A stretch of 64,000 nucleotides of DNA from Erythrobacter sp047872805 (GTDB taxonomy: Bacteria; Pseudomonadota; Alphaproteobacteria; Sphingomonadales; Sphingomonadaceae). Positions 8,173 through 17,661 of this stretch are shown piece by piece. The position numbers and the translations under genes are program-made. Each line of letters opens with the position of its first letter. Position 1 is the first letter of the stretch. The notes beneath the pieces are model-generated. The model was not told the origin of the DNA and made no database searches. It saw nothing but the letters and a program-made list of their open reading frames with translations. Where the stretch lies: the NCBI RefSeq assembly GCF_047872805.1, contig NZ_JBLQUK010000010.1, positions 1 to 64,000 on the forward strand, in the 5' to 3' direction.

Positions 8173-8697
8173 ATGGGCGACATTTTTGAACAGCTTTATC
8201 TGGCGGCGGTCAGCATGGTCAGCCTTGGTGTGTTCGGCGGCCTCGCTTTCTACATCATGCATGCCAGCCACTCACGGTGGCGCGAGTATGAGCTGTCGTA
8301 TGCAGCGATTGCGCCGCGCGAGCCGACCGCAAAGCGGCTGGCTGGAATGCTGCGCATTGCGCCGCCGGGCTTTCGCTGGGGGCACCTGTCGGGCGAGTGG
8401 AAGTCGGAGCGCTATCCGCCGGTTGTGCTCGGCGTTCACCCCGACGGACTAAGCTTGACGATCGTCCCGCCGTTCAGACATGGCTGCCGCGACCTGTTCC
8501 TGCCGTTCGACAAGATGACAATCGAGCCAGCCGCATGGGACCTGATCGACAGAGCCTATGGCATCCAGATGGAAGGCGTTTGCAGCTTAGAAATCACTAT
8601 ATTTTCCAATGTCATGGAATGGGCAGCGGAGAAATCGGAGATCCTCAAACTGATGCTCCAACGCGCCGAACTGGTGCGCGGGCTGCAGCGCGCATGA
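8173..8697 (+). CDS. Unknown protein with N-terminal membrane anchor
   Basis: A 174-residue protein that I do not recognise. It has one hydrophobic segment at about 9-30 followed by a soluble domain with a WREYELSYAAIAPREP start and a tryptophan- and proline-rich middle (GFRWGHLSGEWKSERYPPVVLGVHPDGL). The pattern resembles small membrane-tethered PH-like or YcxB-like domains, but this is only an impression. A GGAG element precedes the ATG at a long spacing. It is followed ten bases later by another membrane gene, so the two are probably cotranscribed. Confidence 0.65.
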   Translation: MGDIFEQLYLAAVSMVSLGVFGGLAFYIMHASHSRWREYELSYAAIAPREPTAKRLAGMLRIAPPGFRWGHLSGEWKSERYPPVVLGVHPDGLSLTIVPPFRHGCRDLFLPFDKMTIEPAAWDLIDRAYGIQMEGVCSLEITIFSNVMEWAAEKSEILKLMLQRAELVRGLQRA

Positions 8698-8707
8698 GGC
8701 CGAAGCG

Positions 8708-9073
8708 ATGACCCGCCGAATTTTCCGCGCCTACCTTGCCGGGTTGGCTGCGCTGGTGGCGTTTTCGCTCAGCCCATTCGCGGTGCTTGGCGGGTTTGTC
8801 GTGACAATATCGCTGTTTATCCCCTTGATGTTCATGCTGGCTGCCATCGGGGTTGAGGTCAAAGGGCAGACCATTGATAGCCTGTTGCTGGTGATTTTCA
8901 TTGGTTTCAGCACGATCATGGCGCTGGCGGCGGGGCTGTGGTTTTACCGCGCCGCTGACAGAGCCGACAAAGGCGATGATGACGGGGCGCGTCGGGTTGC
9001 GGCAGCTGGCTTTACGCTGTTGGTAATCCCGGCAGTGATCTATTTCTTTTTCAATGCCTTGCCGGGCATCTGA
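8708..9073 (+). CDS. Small multi-TM membrane protein, unknown function
   Basis: A 121-residue hydrophobic protein with about four predicted membrane segments: near 8-27, 29-49, 58-78 and 98-116. A charged loop (RAADRADKGDDDGARR) lies between the third and fourth. No family is recognised. It sits ten bases behind the preceding unknown membrane-anchored gene. Its 3' end overlaps the 3' end of rsmA by about 34 bases in convergent orientation, so the two transcripts must be antisense at their ends. Confidence 0.65.
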   Translation: MTRRIFRAYLAGLAALVAFSLSPFAVLGGFVVTISLFIPLMFMLAAIGVEVKGQTIDSLLLVIFIGFSTIMALAAGLWFYRAADRADKGDDDGARRVAAAGFTLLVIPAVIYFFFNALPGI

Positions 9074-9906
9074 GCCGCACTGTCTGAGCCAAGCACCCGC
9101 GCCACCCCCACGAATTCCACCACATTCACAGTTTCAGCCCGCCGCGTCTCGTCGATCCCCAGCGCCGCCAGCGCCTCCAGCGCGCCGGGCACGCCCTTGA
9201 GGCTCTGGCGTAGCATCTTGCGGCGTTGGCCAAAGGCGGCTTCGGTCAGGCGCTCTAGCATCCGCGCCGACACGCCCTCGGGCATTGTAGCGGCCACAAC
9301 ATGCACCACCGCGCTCATCACCTTGGGCGGCGGGGTGAAGGCGCTGCGGTGGACCTTCATCGCCAGTTTTGCACTCGCGCGCCACTGCGCCAGCACTGCC
9401 AGCCGCCCATAGGCATCGTCTCCTGCGGCGGCGACAATCCGTTCGGCGACCTCGCGCTGGAACATCAGGGTCAGCGATTGCCATTGCGGCGGCCATTCCT
9501 CCCCTGAAAGCCACTTTACGAACAGCGCGGTGCCGACATTGTAGGGCAAGTTGGAGGCGATATGAAACGGCGCGCCGCCCATTACCTCGCCATGATCAAG
9601 CTTCATCGCATCGCCTTCGATCACGGTCAGCTGGCCGGGGAAGGCTTCGCCCAGTTCCGCAAGCGCGGGCAAACACCGGCGGTCCATCTCAATTGCTGTG
9701 ACCTTCGCTCCGGCGCGCAGCAAGGCCCGTGTCAGCCCGCCCGGGCCGGGGCCGACCTCAAGCACATTCGTTCCCGATATATCGCCGGGAAGCGCGGCGA
9801 TCCGGCCCAGCAATTGCTCGTCGAGCAGGAAGTTTTGCCCCAGCGCCTTGGACGCGGACAGGCCGTGGCGCTGGATGACCTCGCGGATCGGAGGGAGGTC
9901 AGGCAT
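9040..9906 (-). CDS. rsmA: 16S rRNA dimethyladenosine transferase RsmA (KsgA)
   Basis: A 288-residue methyltransferase that dimethylates two adjacent adenines in helix 45 of 16S rRNA during small-subunit maturation. The SAM motif LEVGPGPGGL lies at 49-58 and the adenine-methylase motif NLPY at 119-122; the N-terminal ALGQNFL is conserved. The start at 9906 gives the conserved MPDLPPIREVI beginning and overlaps the pdxA stop by eight bases. The ORF could extend to 9951, but that would lie deep in pdxA. It is the last gene of the lptD-surA-pdxA-rsmA cluster, an order conserved across many proteobacteria. Confidence 0.95.
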   Translation of the reverse strand: MPDLPPIREVIQRHGLSASKALGQNFLLDEQLLGRIAALPGDISGTNVLEVGPGPGGLTRALLRAGAKVTAIEMDRRCLPALAELGEAFPGQLTVIEGDAMKLDHGEVMGGAPFHIASNLPYNVGTALFVKWLSGEEWPPQWQSLTLMFQREVAERIVAAAGDDAYGRLAVLAQWRASAKLAMKVHRSAFTPPPKVMSAVVHVVAATMPEGVSARMLERLTEAAFGQRRKMLRQSLKGVPGALEALAALGIDETRRAETVNVVEFVGVARVLGSDSAAQMPGKALKKK

Positions 9907-10918
9907 CAGCTCGCGCCGCCGCCATTGTCCCCGCCAACCGGATCGCGGCAATCATCGCGCCGGGATCAGCCAGTCCTTTGCCCGCGATGTCGAAAGCGGT
10001 GCCATGATCGGGCGACGTGCGGATGATGGGCAGGCCGAGCGTGACATTGACGCCCTCGTCAAACTCCAGCGCCTTGATCGGGATCAGCGCCTGATCGTGA
10101 TACATGCAAAGCGCCGCGTCATAGGTCGCGCGCATCCGAGGGGTGAACAAAGCGTCGCCGGGGATCGGGCCGATCACGTCGAAACCCTCGGTTTGCAAGG
10201 CGGCAATCGCGGGCGCGATGAAGCGCGCCTCTTCGTCGCCAAACTGGCCATCCTCGCCCGAATGCGGATTCAGCCCGGCGATTGCGAGGCGCGGCGCGGC
10301 AAGGCCGAAATCGCGTTTGAGCGCGGCGGCCACGATCCGCGCCTTGTGAACGATAAGCTCGGGCGAGAGCAGAGCAGGGACAGCGGCCAGCGCGACGTGC
10401 ACTGTCAGCGGCACAGTGCGCAGGCTCGGCCCGGCAAGCATCATCACCGCGTCTTCGGGATCAAGCCCGCAAACCTCGGCGAGGAATTCGGTCTGGCCCG
10501 GATATTCAAATCCGACCCGGCCAAGCCCCGCTTTGCTGACCGGGGCGGTGACAATGGCGGCGGCGGTGCTGGCGATGGCGCAGCGGACCGCCTCGGCCAG
10601 CGAATGAAGCGCAAGTGCGGCGCCTTCGTCGTTGGGAGCGCCGGGAGTGTAGCGCGGGTCGCCGGCGGGGCCCTTCATCACGGGCAGGCCATCGGTAAAG
10701 GCCGCCAATGCCTCAGCCGGGTCGCTGATGACAACAACCGGACAGCCAATGCCGCAGTGTTCCTCCGCCGCAGCCAGCACATGCGCGCCGCCGGTCACAA
10801 AGAACGGCTGTGCGCCGTGCTTTAGCTGCAAATAGCTGCGCAGGATGATCTCCGGCCCGATCCCCGCCGGATCGCCCAGCGACAGAGCGAGCGGGAGAGG
10901 GGCCGATGCGTCAGCCAA
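9899..10918 (-). CDS. pdxA: 4-hydroxythreonine-4-phosphate dehydrogenase PdxA
   Basis: A 339-residue NAD- and metal-dependent dehydrogenase of pyridoxal 5'-phosphate synthesis (DXP-dependent route). Conserved pieces are SLGDPAGIGPE at the N-terminus, TAPVSKAGL, GLNPHSGEDGQFGDEE and CMYHDQALIPIK, which contribute substrate- and metal-binding residues. The start is a TTG at 10918, nine bases after the surA stop; no strong ribosome site is seen, so coupling to surA is likely. The length is normal for the family. Confidence 0.95.
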   Translation of the reverse strand: MADASAPLPLALSLGDPAGIGPEIILRSYLQLKHGAQPFFVTGGAHVLAAAEEHCGIGCPVVVISDPAEALAAFTDGLPVMKGPAGDPRYTPGAPNDEGAALALHSLAEAVRCAIASTAAAIVTAPVSKAGLGRVGFEYPGQTEFLAEVCGLDPEDAVMMLAGPSLRTVPLTVHVALAAVPALLSPELIVHKARIVAAALKRDFGLAAPRLAIAGLNPHSGEDGQFGDEEARFIAPAIAALQTEGFDVIGPIPGDALFTPRMRATYDAALCMYHDQALIPIKALEFDEGVNVTLGLPIIRTSPDHGTAFDIAGKGLADPGAMIAAIRLAGTMAAARADA

Positions 10919-10927
10919 GGCGCAGGC

Positions 10928-12298
10928 TCAATTGTATTCGATATAGGCGTCGTTGCGCAGATCGCGCAGGTAACGTTGCGCGCGCTTGTTGATGCGCTCT
11001 TCTTCGATCGAATTCATCACCGATTGGAAAGTCGGAGCGCCCGCATCCTCTGGATCGTCGCGTCCGCAGAGCATCAAAACGCGCACCCCGTCCTGCGGGC
11101 TGCCGAACGGCGGAGTAGCCTGGCCCACTTGCAGGTTGAGGAGAATATTCTGAAGCTGTTCGGGCAGTTGCCGCGCCTGGATTTGTTCGTTGGCGACCAC
11201 GCTCGCGCCGAGCACCTGCCGGGCGCTGTTGGCGTCCGAGCAACTGCGCAAGGTCTGAACAAAGCTAGCAAATTCATCAATCCGGGCGTTGGCGTCGGCT
11301 TCGCGTGTGCCTTCGGGAAAGGCGATCGAGATCTGGATCAGACTGAGCATGGCATCGCGCGGATCGGCGGTCAGCACCTGCTGTTTGTCGATCAGATAGA
11401 TAATCGTGAAGCCGCCGGGAATCTCCAGCGGGCCGACCAACTGACCGGGCTGCATCTGGCGCGCGGCATCGGCCATTGCCGGCGGTAGGGTTCCGAGCCG
11501 CAGAAAGCCGGTATCACCGCCAACCACCGCTGTGGTTGCTTCGGAAAACTGGCGTGCATAGGCGACGAAGCTGCCGCCCTGCTGCAATTGTTCCATGATC
11601 CGCTGCATGTTTTGTAGCACCGCGTCGCGCGTTTCCGCGGTGGCGTTCATGTAAATCTCGCCAAGCCGGTATTCCTCGGTCCCGCGCGATGCTTCAAGCC
11701 GAGCGAGCACATCGTTCACTTCGTCCGCGGACACATTGATGAAGGGCGTAATGTTCCGGCGCAGCAGGTTCTCCCAAGCCAGTTCCCCTTCGATCTGGCG
11801 CTTCAACGCGGCGGGGGATGACCCGATGGAAACGAGATATTCGTCCATGCGCTGAGGGTTCTGGCCGAAATTCTGTGCGGCAAGCTGTTCATAGGTCTGT
11901 TCGACCTGCGCCGGTTCGACTGGCAGTTCAAGCGCGGCGGCAGCCTGAATCTTCAGCGTTTCGTCAATCAGATTGCGCAGCACCTGCAAGCGCAGACGTT
12001 GCAGTTCCTCATCCGAAACTTCCGCCTCTGATGCATTGGTGACGAGCGATACGCGCTGATCGATGTCGGTGCCGGTGATGACATAGCCGTTAACCACCGC
12101 TGTGGCGGTGCGTTCATTGGGATTGTCGCTGCCATAAACGGTGAAATTTTCTGGAATGCCCAGCGGGTTGTTGGAGGTGGGCACCGCCGTTGTTTGCGCG
12201 GCAATAGGGGCCGCAAAACCGGCGGCCATGATCGCGCAGCCGATCAGCCCCGCCGACACAAATGATCCACAATTTTTTGAAAATGCCTGCAACGTCAC
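10928..12298 (-). CDS. surA: SurA-type periplasmic peptidyl-prolyl isomerase
   Basis: A periplasmic chaperone that escorts outer-membrane proteins, including LptD, to the BAM complex. The reading frame is open to 12472, but the likely start is a GTG at 12298, which puts a signal peptide at the N-terminus (ending near AAPIAAQ) and gives 456 residues. A SurA N-terminal domain (INGYVIT-type, then DETLKIQAA) is followed by one parvulin domain around 215-330 (GDTGFLRLGTLP, FTIIYL). The protein seems to have one clear parvulin repeat rather than the two of E. coli. It lies between lptD and pdxA as in the conserved cluster. Confidence 0.88.
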   Translation of the reverse strand: MTLQAFSKNCGSFVSAGLIGCAIMAAGFAAPIAAQTTAVPTSNNPLGIPENFTVYGSDNPNERTATAVVNGYVITGTDIDQRVSLVTNASEAEVSDEELQRLRLQVLRNLIDETLKIQAAAALELPVEPAQVEQTYEQLAAQNFGQNPQRMDEYLVSIGSSPAALKRQIEGELAWENLLRRNITPFINVSADEVNDVLARLEASRGTEEYRLGEIYMNATAETRDAVLQNMQRIMEQLQQGGSFVAYARQFSEATTAVVGGDTGFLRLGTLPPAMADAARQMQPGQLVGPLEIPGGFTIIYLIDKQQVLTADPRDAMLSLIQISIAFPEGTREADANARIDEFASFVQTLRSCSDANSARQVLGASVVANEQIQARQLPEQLQNILLNLQVGQATPPFGSPQDGVRVLMLCGRDDPEDAGAPTFQSVMNSIEEERINKRAQRYLRDLRNDAYIEYN

Positions 12299-12500
12299 GC
12301 TTTGGTTTCCCGATTTAGTAAATGTCTTGCCGCACGCCGCCCCGTTTGCGCCAAGCTTGACCCAGATCCAGCGGATGCCGCCCTCTGGCTTAACACTAGC
12401 TGAGCGCTCCGGGCGGTCCCTTAACCGCTTTTCCTCGCGCTGCCAACGCGCGCGTCCGGTTTGGCCCCGCAATAATCACGCTGTCGCGGATTACTCTGGC

Positions 12501-14783
12501 CTAGCGAAAGCCAAGATTGCGCAGGGCGAAGAACACCTGAAACGAATTGCCGCGTTCGGCATCGCCCGCGCTGATGAAATCGCGCCGCCAAGTTGCACCG
12601 AATTCAATGCAATCATCGCGGTAGGCCACGCCCAGCCGGGTGCGGATCGGTTCGAAGCCGTCGGGCGCGAACACCGGATCTTCGGCGGCGCTGGTCAGGT
12701 TGAACACGCCCGATCCGAACACTGACCAATTGCGCCCGATGGTAAACCGTCCGGCGGCGCGCAATTCCTCGCGGTCCTGCAAATCCTCAACTGTTTGAAT
12801 ATCGCGGTTGAGCCGCAGATAACCGATTTCGATGTAGTTGCGCTGCGAGCCGATAGCAGCGTCGATTTCGTTGCGGCGCAGCGCGAGATTATCCTTGTCG
12901 ATGCGAAACCGGTGAGTGAAGGACAAATTGTTGCGCAGCCGCACTTCGGTGCGTCCGACAAAGTCTGACACACGTTCGGACAGGCCGGTGCCATCGGGGA
13001 ATATGTTGCGCTGATTGGAAAAACCGAAGGATTGCCCGATGGTCGATTTCACCCGCCAGCCGGGTTTGTTCAATTCCCAGTCAATGCCCAAAGTAACGCG
13101 GGTTCCGTCCTCGACCCGGTCATATCCGGGAAAACGGTTGAGCGAGAACAGGTTGGAATCTTCCAGATCGATCGCGCGCGCGTCTTCATTGGGTACTTCG
13201 AGGTTGCGGATCGGCGGACTGGCGACGATCTGCACGCGCGGTTTGATCACCTGCGTGCCGCCAAAAGCCTCACCCACAAACGGCCATTCGATGTCGATTG
13301 CAGCGGTGGCCACGCCGCGCGCGCTCCAGCCTTCGGTGCCGCGATAGACCTGCGTCAACGTCGCCAGAGTGTTTTCCGTATTGTAGAGATCGCCGCGCAC
13401 CAGCCCGGTCAGCGTGACCACTTGGCCCAGCGCGGTCAGTCGCCGCAAATCCCACCGTGCCCCGGCAAAGGCCCGCTGCGTATCCTGACCTTCATCACGG
13501 ATCAGGCTAAGCGTGTTGAATTGCAATTGCAGATCACCGCCCAGCACCGGATCGTTCAGGACCCGGCGATAATCGAGCGCGGGAACCGCCAGCGGGATTT
13601 GTCCCTGATCGGCGTTGATCCTGAGCGTCTGGGTCGCCCAGCCAGCGATGCTGAGATAGGAATTGTCGTCAATCCGTTCCAGATTGACGGTCGAGCGCAG
13701 CCGGTCATCTCGGCTGATGTCATACCGGCGCAGGAATGTGCGGTCGCTCGCCAGCCGGATCGACCCGGTCAGGCTCCATTCGGGTGAGAACAGGAATTTG
13801 CCATTGGCAAACACATAACCGCGCAAATCGCTGGAGGTGGTTGGTGCCGCGCCAAAGTTTGAAACCCGGTTGCTCGAAGTGGCGTAGCCGGTGATCTGAT
13901 AGGCACCCTTTTCGGTCAGATGTCGCCACTGTGCAGTGGCCATCGGCGCAGCATCGGAGTAAACTGACGCGCCCAGTGTAAGGTCCTTGTTATCGGCGAG
14001 CCGCCAGTAATATTCGCCGCGCAGTTCCAGCCCATTGACCTGATCAAAGCGGATATCGGGCACCAGAAACCCGCTTTCCGCGCCGCCATCGGTGCGAATG
14101 GCCAGGCCCGGCAGTGGCACCAGCCGCGCGCCGAACAATTCCAGCACCGCGCCGGTAAAGGTCACGCGCGCCGCTTCGGGATCATAGGTGACCCGGTCTG
14201 CCGTGATCCGCCAGCTTGGGTCGGTATCGCAGCCGTCCTCTCCCGCCACGGAGCAAGCGGAATAGGCGGCATCGGTCAGTTCTACGGTGCCGTCCTCGCT
14301 GCGCGCTGCCGAACGCGCGGCTAGCCTGCCTCCGGTGCGCAGTGCCAGCAACAAATCGTCCATCGCACCGGCTTCGAATTTATCATTCAGCGCCATGCTT
14401 TCGGTGAAGATCTGATTGCCGCTGTCATCGACAAAGCGGACATTGCCGCGCGCCTGAATTTCGCCGGTGGTGCGGTTCCATACGACTTCATCGGCGCGCA
14501 CCGATCCCCTGTCGCTGCGCAGGACAACCGCGCCGCGCGCGGTCACGGTGTCCGCATTATCGTCATAGGCGATCTCGCCCGCCTCAAAACCAATGCGCTG
14601 CGATGGTGCGATTGGCGGGTCCGATGCGCCAATAATATCGGCTGGTGCATTGTCCTGCGCCGTCGCCGGAACTGCGCAGGTCAAGGCGGCAAGCGCCATC
14701 GCTCCAAACGCCAGCGGGCTGGTCATACAGGGCAAGAATGTGCAGCGGGCCGCGTTTTCGCCAACCCTGTAGTGTCCCGACAT
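12501..14783 (-). CDS. lptD: LPS-assembly protein LptD
   Basis: The outer-membrane barrel that inserts lipopolysaccharide into the outer leaflet together with LptE. It has a signal peptide (ending CAVPATAQ), an N-terminal OstA/beta-jellyroll domain (YDDNADTVTARGAVVLRSDRG) and a large barrel domain ending in a terminal Phe-Arg. Two starts are possible: the ATG at 14783 (760 residues, basic N-region, chosen) or 14726 (741 residues, minimal signal). The open frame reaches 14924, but those residues overlap the promoter of pepA. It heads the lptD-surA-pdxA-rsmA cluster. Confidence 0.92.
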   Translation of the reverse strand: MSGHYRVGENAARCTFLPCMTSPLAFGAMALAALTCAVPATAQDNAPADIIGASDPPIAPSQRIGFEAGEIAYDDNADTVTARGAVVLRSDRGSVRADEVVWNRTTGEIQARGNVRFVDDSGNQIFTESMALNDKFEAGAMDDLLLALRTGGRLAARSAARSEDGTVELTDAAYSACSVAGEDGCDTDPSWRITADRVTYDPEAARVTFTGAVLELFGARLVPLPGLAIRTDGGAESGFLVPDIRFDQVNGLELRGEYYWRLADNKDLTLGASVYSDAAPMATAQWRHLTEKGAYQITGYATSSNRVSNFGAAPTTSSDLRGYVFANGKFLFSPEWSLTGSIRLASDRTFLRRYDISRDDRLRSTVNLERIDDNSYLSIAGWATQTLRINADQGQIPLAVPALDYRRVLNDPVLGGDLQLQFNTLSLIRDEGQDTQRAFAGARWDLRRLTALGQVVTLTGLVRGDLYNTENTLATLTQVYRGTEGWSARGVATAAIDIEWPFVGEAFGGTQVIKPRVQIVASPPIRNLEVPNEDARAIDLEDSNLFSLNRFPGYDRVEDGTRVTLGIDWELNKPGWRVKSTIGQSFGFSNQRNIFPDGTGLSERVSDFVGRTEVRLRNNLSFTHRFRIDKDNLALRRNEIDAAIGSQRNYIEIGYLRLNRDIQTVEDLQDREELRAAGRFTIGRNWSVFGSGVFNLTSAAEDPVFAPDGFEPIRTRLGVAYRDDCIEFGATWRRDFISAGDAERGNSFQVFFALRNLGFR

Positions 14784-14926
14784 GGCTTGCCTATTGCACC
14801 GCTCGCGCCTAATCGCAATCGCCATTCCCGGGGCGCAATTTGATCCAGGATCAATCGTGCACAATGATGGTCCGGGCGGTCCCCACGGCGGCTTTCGCGC
14901 AAAGCCGATGAACAACCGGAGCATGC

Positions 14927-16390
14927 ATGCACATCCATTTTACCGACACTTCTCCCGCCAATATCCGGCTGATTGCTCGAATTGTGAATCAGGGCGATGC
15001 ACTGGCGGATCTTGATCCAGCGATGGCCGACGGTGCGCCCGCTGCGCGATTCAAGGGCAGTGCAGGGCAGGTGTTCGAGGGTTTCACCATGCATGATGGT
15101 GCTTTAAAACGCATGGCAATCGCCGGTGCGGGGGAGCGCGATGCGGAAGCAGACAAGCGCGTGCATCACCTCGAACGCGCTGGGTCGGCGTTGACCGCGA
15201 AATATCTGCGTTCGGGCGAGGCGGCGATGGTGCTCGACCTTGGCCATGCCGGACTTTCGGGTGAGGAGGCGGCATCGGTGCTGCTGGGCGTTCGGCTGCG
15301 CGGCTGGGCCTATGACAATTACCGCACCACGTTGTCATCGGACAAGAAAGTCACGCTGGAAACGGTGCATGTGATCGGCGCGCCTGCAGGCACGGCAGAG
15401 GCGTGGGAGACCAAGGCTGCGCTGGCGACTGGGGTGGAATTTACCAAGCGGCTGGTCACTTTGCCGCCCAACATCCTGTATCCTGAAAGCTTTGTGGCGC
15501 TGTGCGAAGAGGCGTTTGTCGGGACCGGCGCCGAAATCACCGTGCTCGATGACGATGCCATGGCCGAATTGGGCATGGGCGCATTGCTGGGCGTAGGGCA
15601 GGGGTCGCGGCGGCCCTCGCGCCTGCTGGCAATCCGCTGGAACGGCGGCGCTTCGGGAGACAAGCCAACCGCGCTGGTGGGCAAGGGCGTGACCTTCGAC
15701 ACTGGCGGCATTTCGATCAAGCCTGCTGCCGGAATGGAAGACATGAAATGGGACATGGGCGGCGCGGGCGCGGTTGCGGGCGGTATGCTGGCGCTGGTTC
15801 TGCGCAAAGCCAAGGCGAATGTCGTCGGGGTCATAGGGCTGGTTGAAAACATGCCCGATGGCAACGCCCAGCGGCCCGGCGATGTCGTCACCACCATGAG
15901 CGGGCAGACGGTCGAGGTTATCAACACCGATGCCGAAGGGCGGCTGGTGCTGTGCGACGCGCTGCATTGGACGCAGGAGCAACACAAACCTGCCCGGATC
16001 GTCGATTTCGCCACGCTGACCGGGGCGATGATTATTGCGCTGGGCAATGAACATGCGGGCGTTTTCGCCAATGATGATGATCTTGCCGGGCAATTGCTGA
16101 GCGCGGGCGAGGCCACTGGCGACAAATTGTGGCGCCTGCCTATCGGCCCCGCCTATGACAAGCTGATCGACAGTGCGATTGCCGATATCAAGAACGTTGG
16201 CCCGCGTCAGGGCGGATCTATCACCGCAGCGCAATTCCTCCACCGCTTTATCAAGAAGGGCACCCCCTGGGCGCATTGCGACATTGCGGGCACGGTATGG
16301 TCGGAAAAGCCGGGACACAGCTGGGACAAGGGCGCGACCGGATATGGCGTGCGCCTGATCGACCGCTTTATCGCGGATCTTGCGGAGTAG
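14927..16390 (+). CDS. Leucyl aminopeptidase family protein (M17)
   Basis: A 487-residue cytosolic metallo-aminopeptidase that removes N-terminal residues from peptides and usually acts as a hexamer. The M17 core is clear: GKGVTFDTGGISIKPA supplies the catalytic Lys and metal ligands, MKWDMGGAGAV follows, then the NTDAEGRLVLCDAL signature. The N-terminal domain is poorly conserved, as in other PepA/PepB-like proteins. The ATG at 14927 has CCGGAG close upstream. It diverges from lptD and is followed five bases later by a DUF2256 gene. Confidence 0.92.
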   Translation: MHIHFTDTSPANIRLIARIVNQGDALADLDPAMADGAPAARFKGSAGQVFEGFTMHDGALKRMAIAGAGERDAEADKRVHHLERAGSALTAKYLRSGEAAMVLDLGHAGLSGEEAASVLLGVRLRGWAYDNYRTTLSSDKKVTLETVHVIGAPAGTAEAWETKAALATGVEFTKRLVTLPPNILYPESFVALCEEAFVGTGAEITVLDDDAMAELGMGALLGVGQGSRRPSRLLAIRWNGGASGDKPTALVGKGVTFDTGGISIKPAAGMEDMKWDMGGAGAVAGGMLALVLRKAKANVVGVIGLVENMPDGNAQRPGDVVTTMSGQTVEVINTDAEGRLVLCDALHWTQEQHKPARIVDFATLTGAMIIALGNEHAGVFANDDDLAGQLLSAGEATGDKLWRLPIGPAYDKLIDSAIADIKNVGPRQGGSITAAQFLHRFIKKGTPWAHCDIAGTVWSEKPGHSWDKGATGYGVRLIDRFIADLAE

Positions 16391-16395
16391 TTTCG

Positions 16396-16548
16396 ATGCC
16401 GAAAATGCGGAAGAAATCCGATCTTCCGTCAAAGATTTGCGCGACTTGCGGGCTTCCCTTTGCATGGCGAAAGAAATGGGAGCGCGATTGGGACAACGTG
16501 CTCTATTGCTCTGAACGCTGCAAAAAGGGCAAGGCTGCATCGCTATGA
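16396..16548 (+). CDS. DUF2256 zinc-ribbon-like small protein
   Basis: A 50-residue basic protein with four cysteines arranged as CATC (15, 18) and CSERC (38, 42), a likely zinc site, plus the WRKKWERDWDNVLYCS signature of DUF2256. Its function is unknown. In many bacteria this family sits next to cryptochrome/photolyase genes; here the window's photolyase is about 43 kb away. The start at 16396 follows the pepA stop by five bases, and its stop overlaps the holC start as ATGA, so it is read as part of the pepA-DUF2256-holC transcript. Confidence 0.85.
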   Translation: MPKMRKKSDLPSKICATCGLPFAWRKKWERDWDNVLYCSERCKKGKAASL

Positions 16549-16979
16549 AGGTCGATTTCTGGCAGATTTCGCGCGACCCGGCTCCCAAAGTCGTCGCTCT
16601 GATTGCGCAGCGGGTAATGGATGCGGGTGAGCGGTTGTTGGTGGTCAGCAGCGATGCCGCACAGCGCGACGCTATCTCGCGCGAGTTGTGGAAAGCGGGG
16701 CCGGAGAGTTTTCTCGCCAATGGCGACGCCTCCGCCCCCGGCGCAGAACGGCAACCGATCCTGCTTTCGGCAGTCCCCGACCCTGTCAACGGCGCCAGCC
16801 ATGTGATCTTTGCCGATGGCGAATACCGCGAAAGCACCGGATTTGCCCGCGCGTTCCTGTTGTTTGACGAAGCCACCGTTCAGGCCGCGCGGGCAATCTG
16901 GAAATCACTCGACGATGCAGAGGGCCTTGAACGCGCCTTTTTCCGGCAGGATGGCGGCAAATGGATCAAGGTCGCCTAA
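16545..16979 (+). CDS. holC: DNA polymerase III subunit chi
   Basis: A 144-residue protein of the HolC family. Chi binds single-stranded-DNA-binding protein and links it to the clamp loader through psi. It is recognised from the MKVDFWQISRDPAPKVVALIAQR start, the LLVVSSDAAQRDAISRELW segment, PILLS and the C-terminal F.R..GGKWIKV. Its partner psi (HolD) is not in the window and is rarely recognisable in this order. The start ATG overlaps the previous stop by four bases. Confidence 0.88.
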   Translation: MKVDFWQISRDPAPKVVALIAQRVMDAGERLLVVSSDAAQRDAISRELWKAGPESFLANGDASAPGAERQPILLSAVPDPVNGASHVIFADGEYRESTGFARAFLLFDEATVQAARAIWKSLDDAEGLERAFFRQDGGKWIKVA

Positions 16980-17056
16980 ACCCCCTCCTGCGACCGAGCT
17001 TGCGCAATAGGGCATGATCGGCAAGAATTGTGCGATCATAGGGGAGGATCAACATC

Positions 17057-17557
17057 ATGCGGTTTTTGACCATCGCCATTCCTGCCGCCGCTCTGGCACT
17101 AAGTGCCTGCGGGTCGGAAACTTCGGGCGAATTCACCACCGAGGACGGTGAAACCGGCGAATACACGATCGATCAGGAAAGCGGCGCGGCCAGCATGACG
17201 ATTGACACGCCCGATGGAGAGGTGTCGATGCGCAGCGGTGCGGATGTGCCGCTTGACCTGCCAGCAGGCTTTTCGTTGATATCGGGCGCGAAAGTGATCT
17301 CCAACACGGTCGTCGATCAGGCCGACGGCAAGGGCACAATCATCAGCTTCACATCGGAAAAAGCGCCCGAAGCAATCGCCGAATATTATCGCAAGGAGGC
17401 CGAGGCCGCGGGCATCGACATCCAGATCGAAACCAGCATCAACGGCGGCAAGATGCTGGGCGGAGAGGGGCCATCGGGCACAACCTTTTCGGTGACCGCA
17501 TACCCGTCGGATGATGGCACAACCGGCCAATTGCTGATCGGTGAAGGTGTGGGTTAA
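17057..17557 (+). CDS. Putative lipoprotein, unknown function
   Basis: A 166-residue exported protein. A lipoprotein signal peptide ends ALALSACGS with the lipidated Cys at 19. The mature part begins with an acidic, Thr-rich stretch (EFTTEDGETGEYTIDQE), followed by a compact domain with hydrophobic strands and a KAPEAIAEYYRKEAEAAG helix. I cannot name a family. A strong GGGGAGGA site precedes the ATG. It lies between holC and ndk in the same direction but is separated from both by intergenic gaps of 77 and 104 bases. Confidence 0.75.
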   Translation: MRFLTIAIPAAALALSACGSETSGEFTTEDGETGEYTIDQESGAASMTIDTPDGEVSMRSGADVPLDLPAGFSLISGAKVISNTVVDQADGKGTIISFTSEKAPEAIAEYYRKEAEAAGIDIQIETSINGGKMLGGEGPSGTTFSVTAYPSDDGTTGQLLIGEGVG

Positions 17558-17661
17558 ACGCGAACTTTCGCTAATGCTTGAATTGCTGCGCTGCGAAGGC
17601 TAGTTGCCCGCCGGAAATCACCCCGGTGCGACACTGCACATCTCATTCAAGGAATACAGTC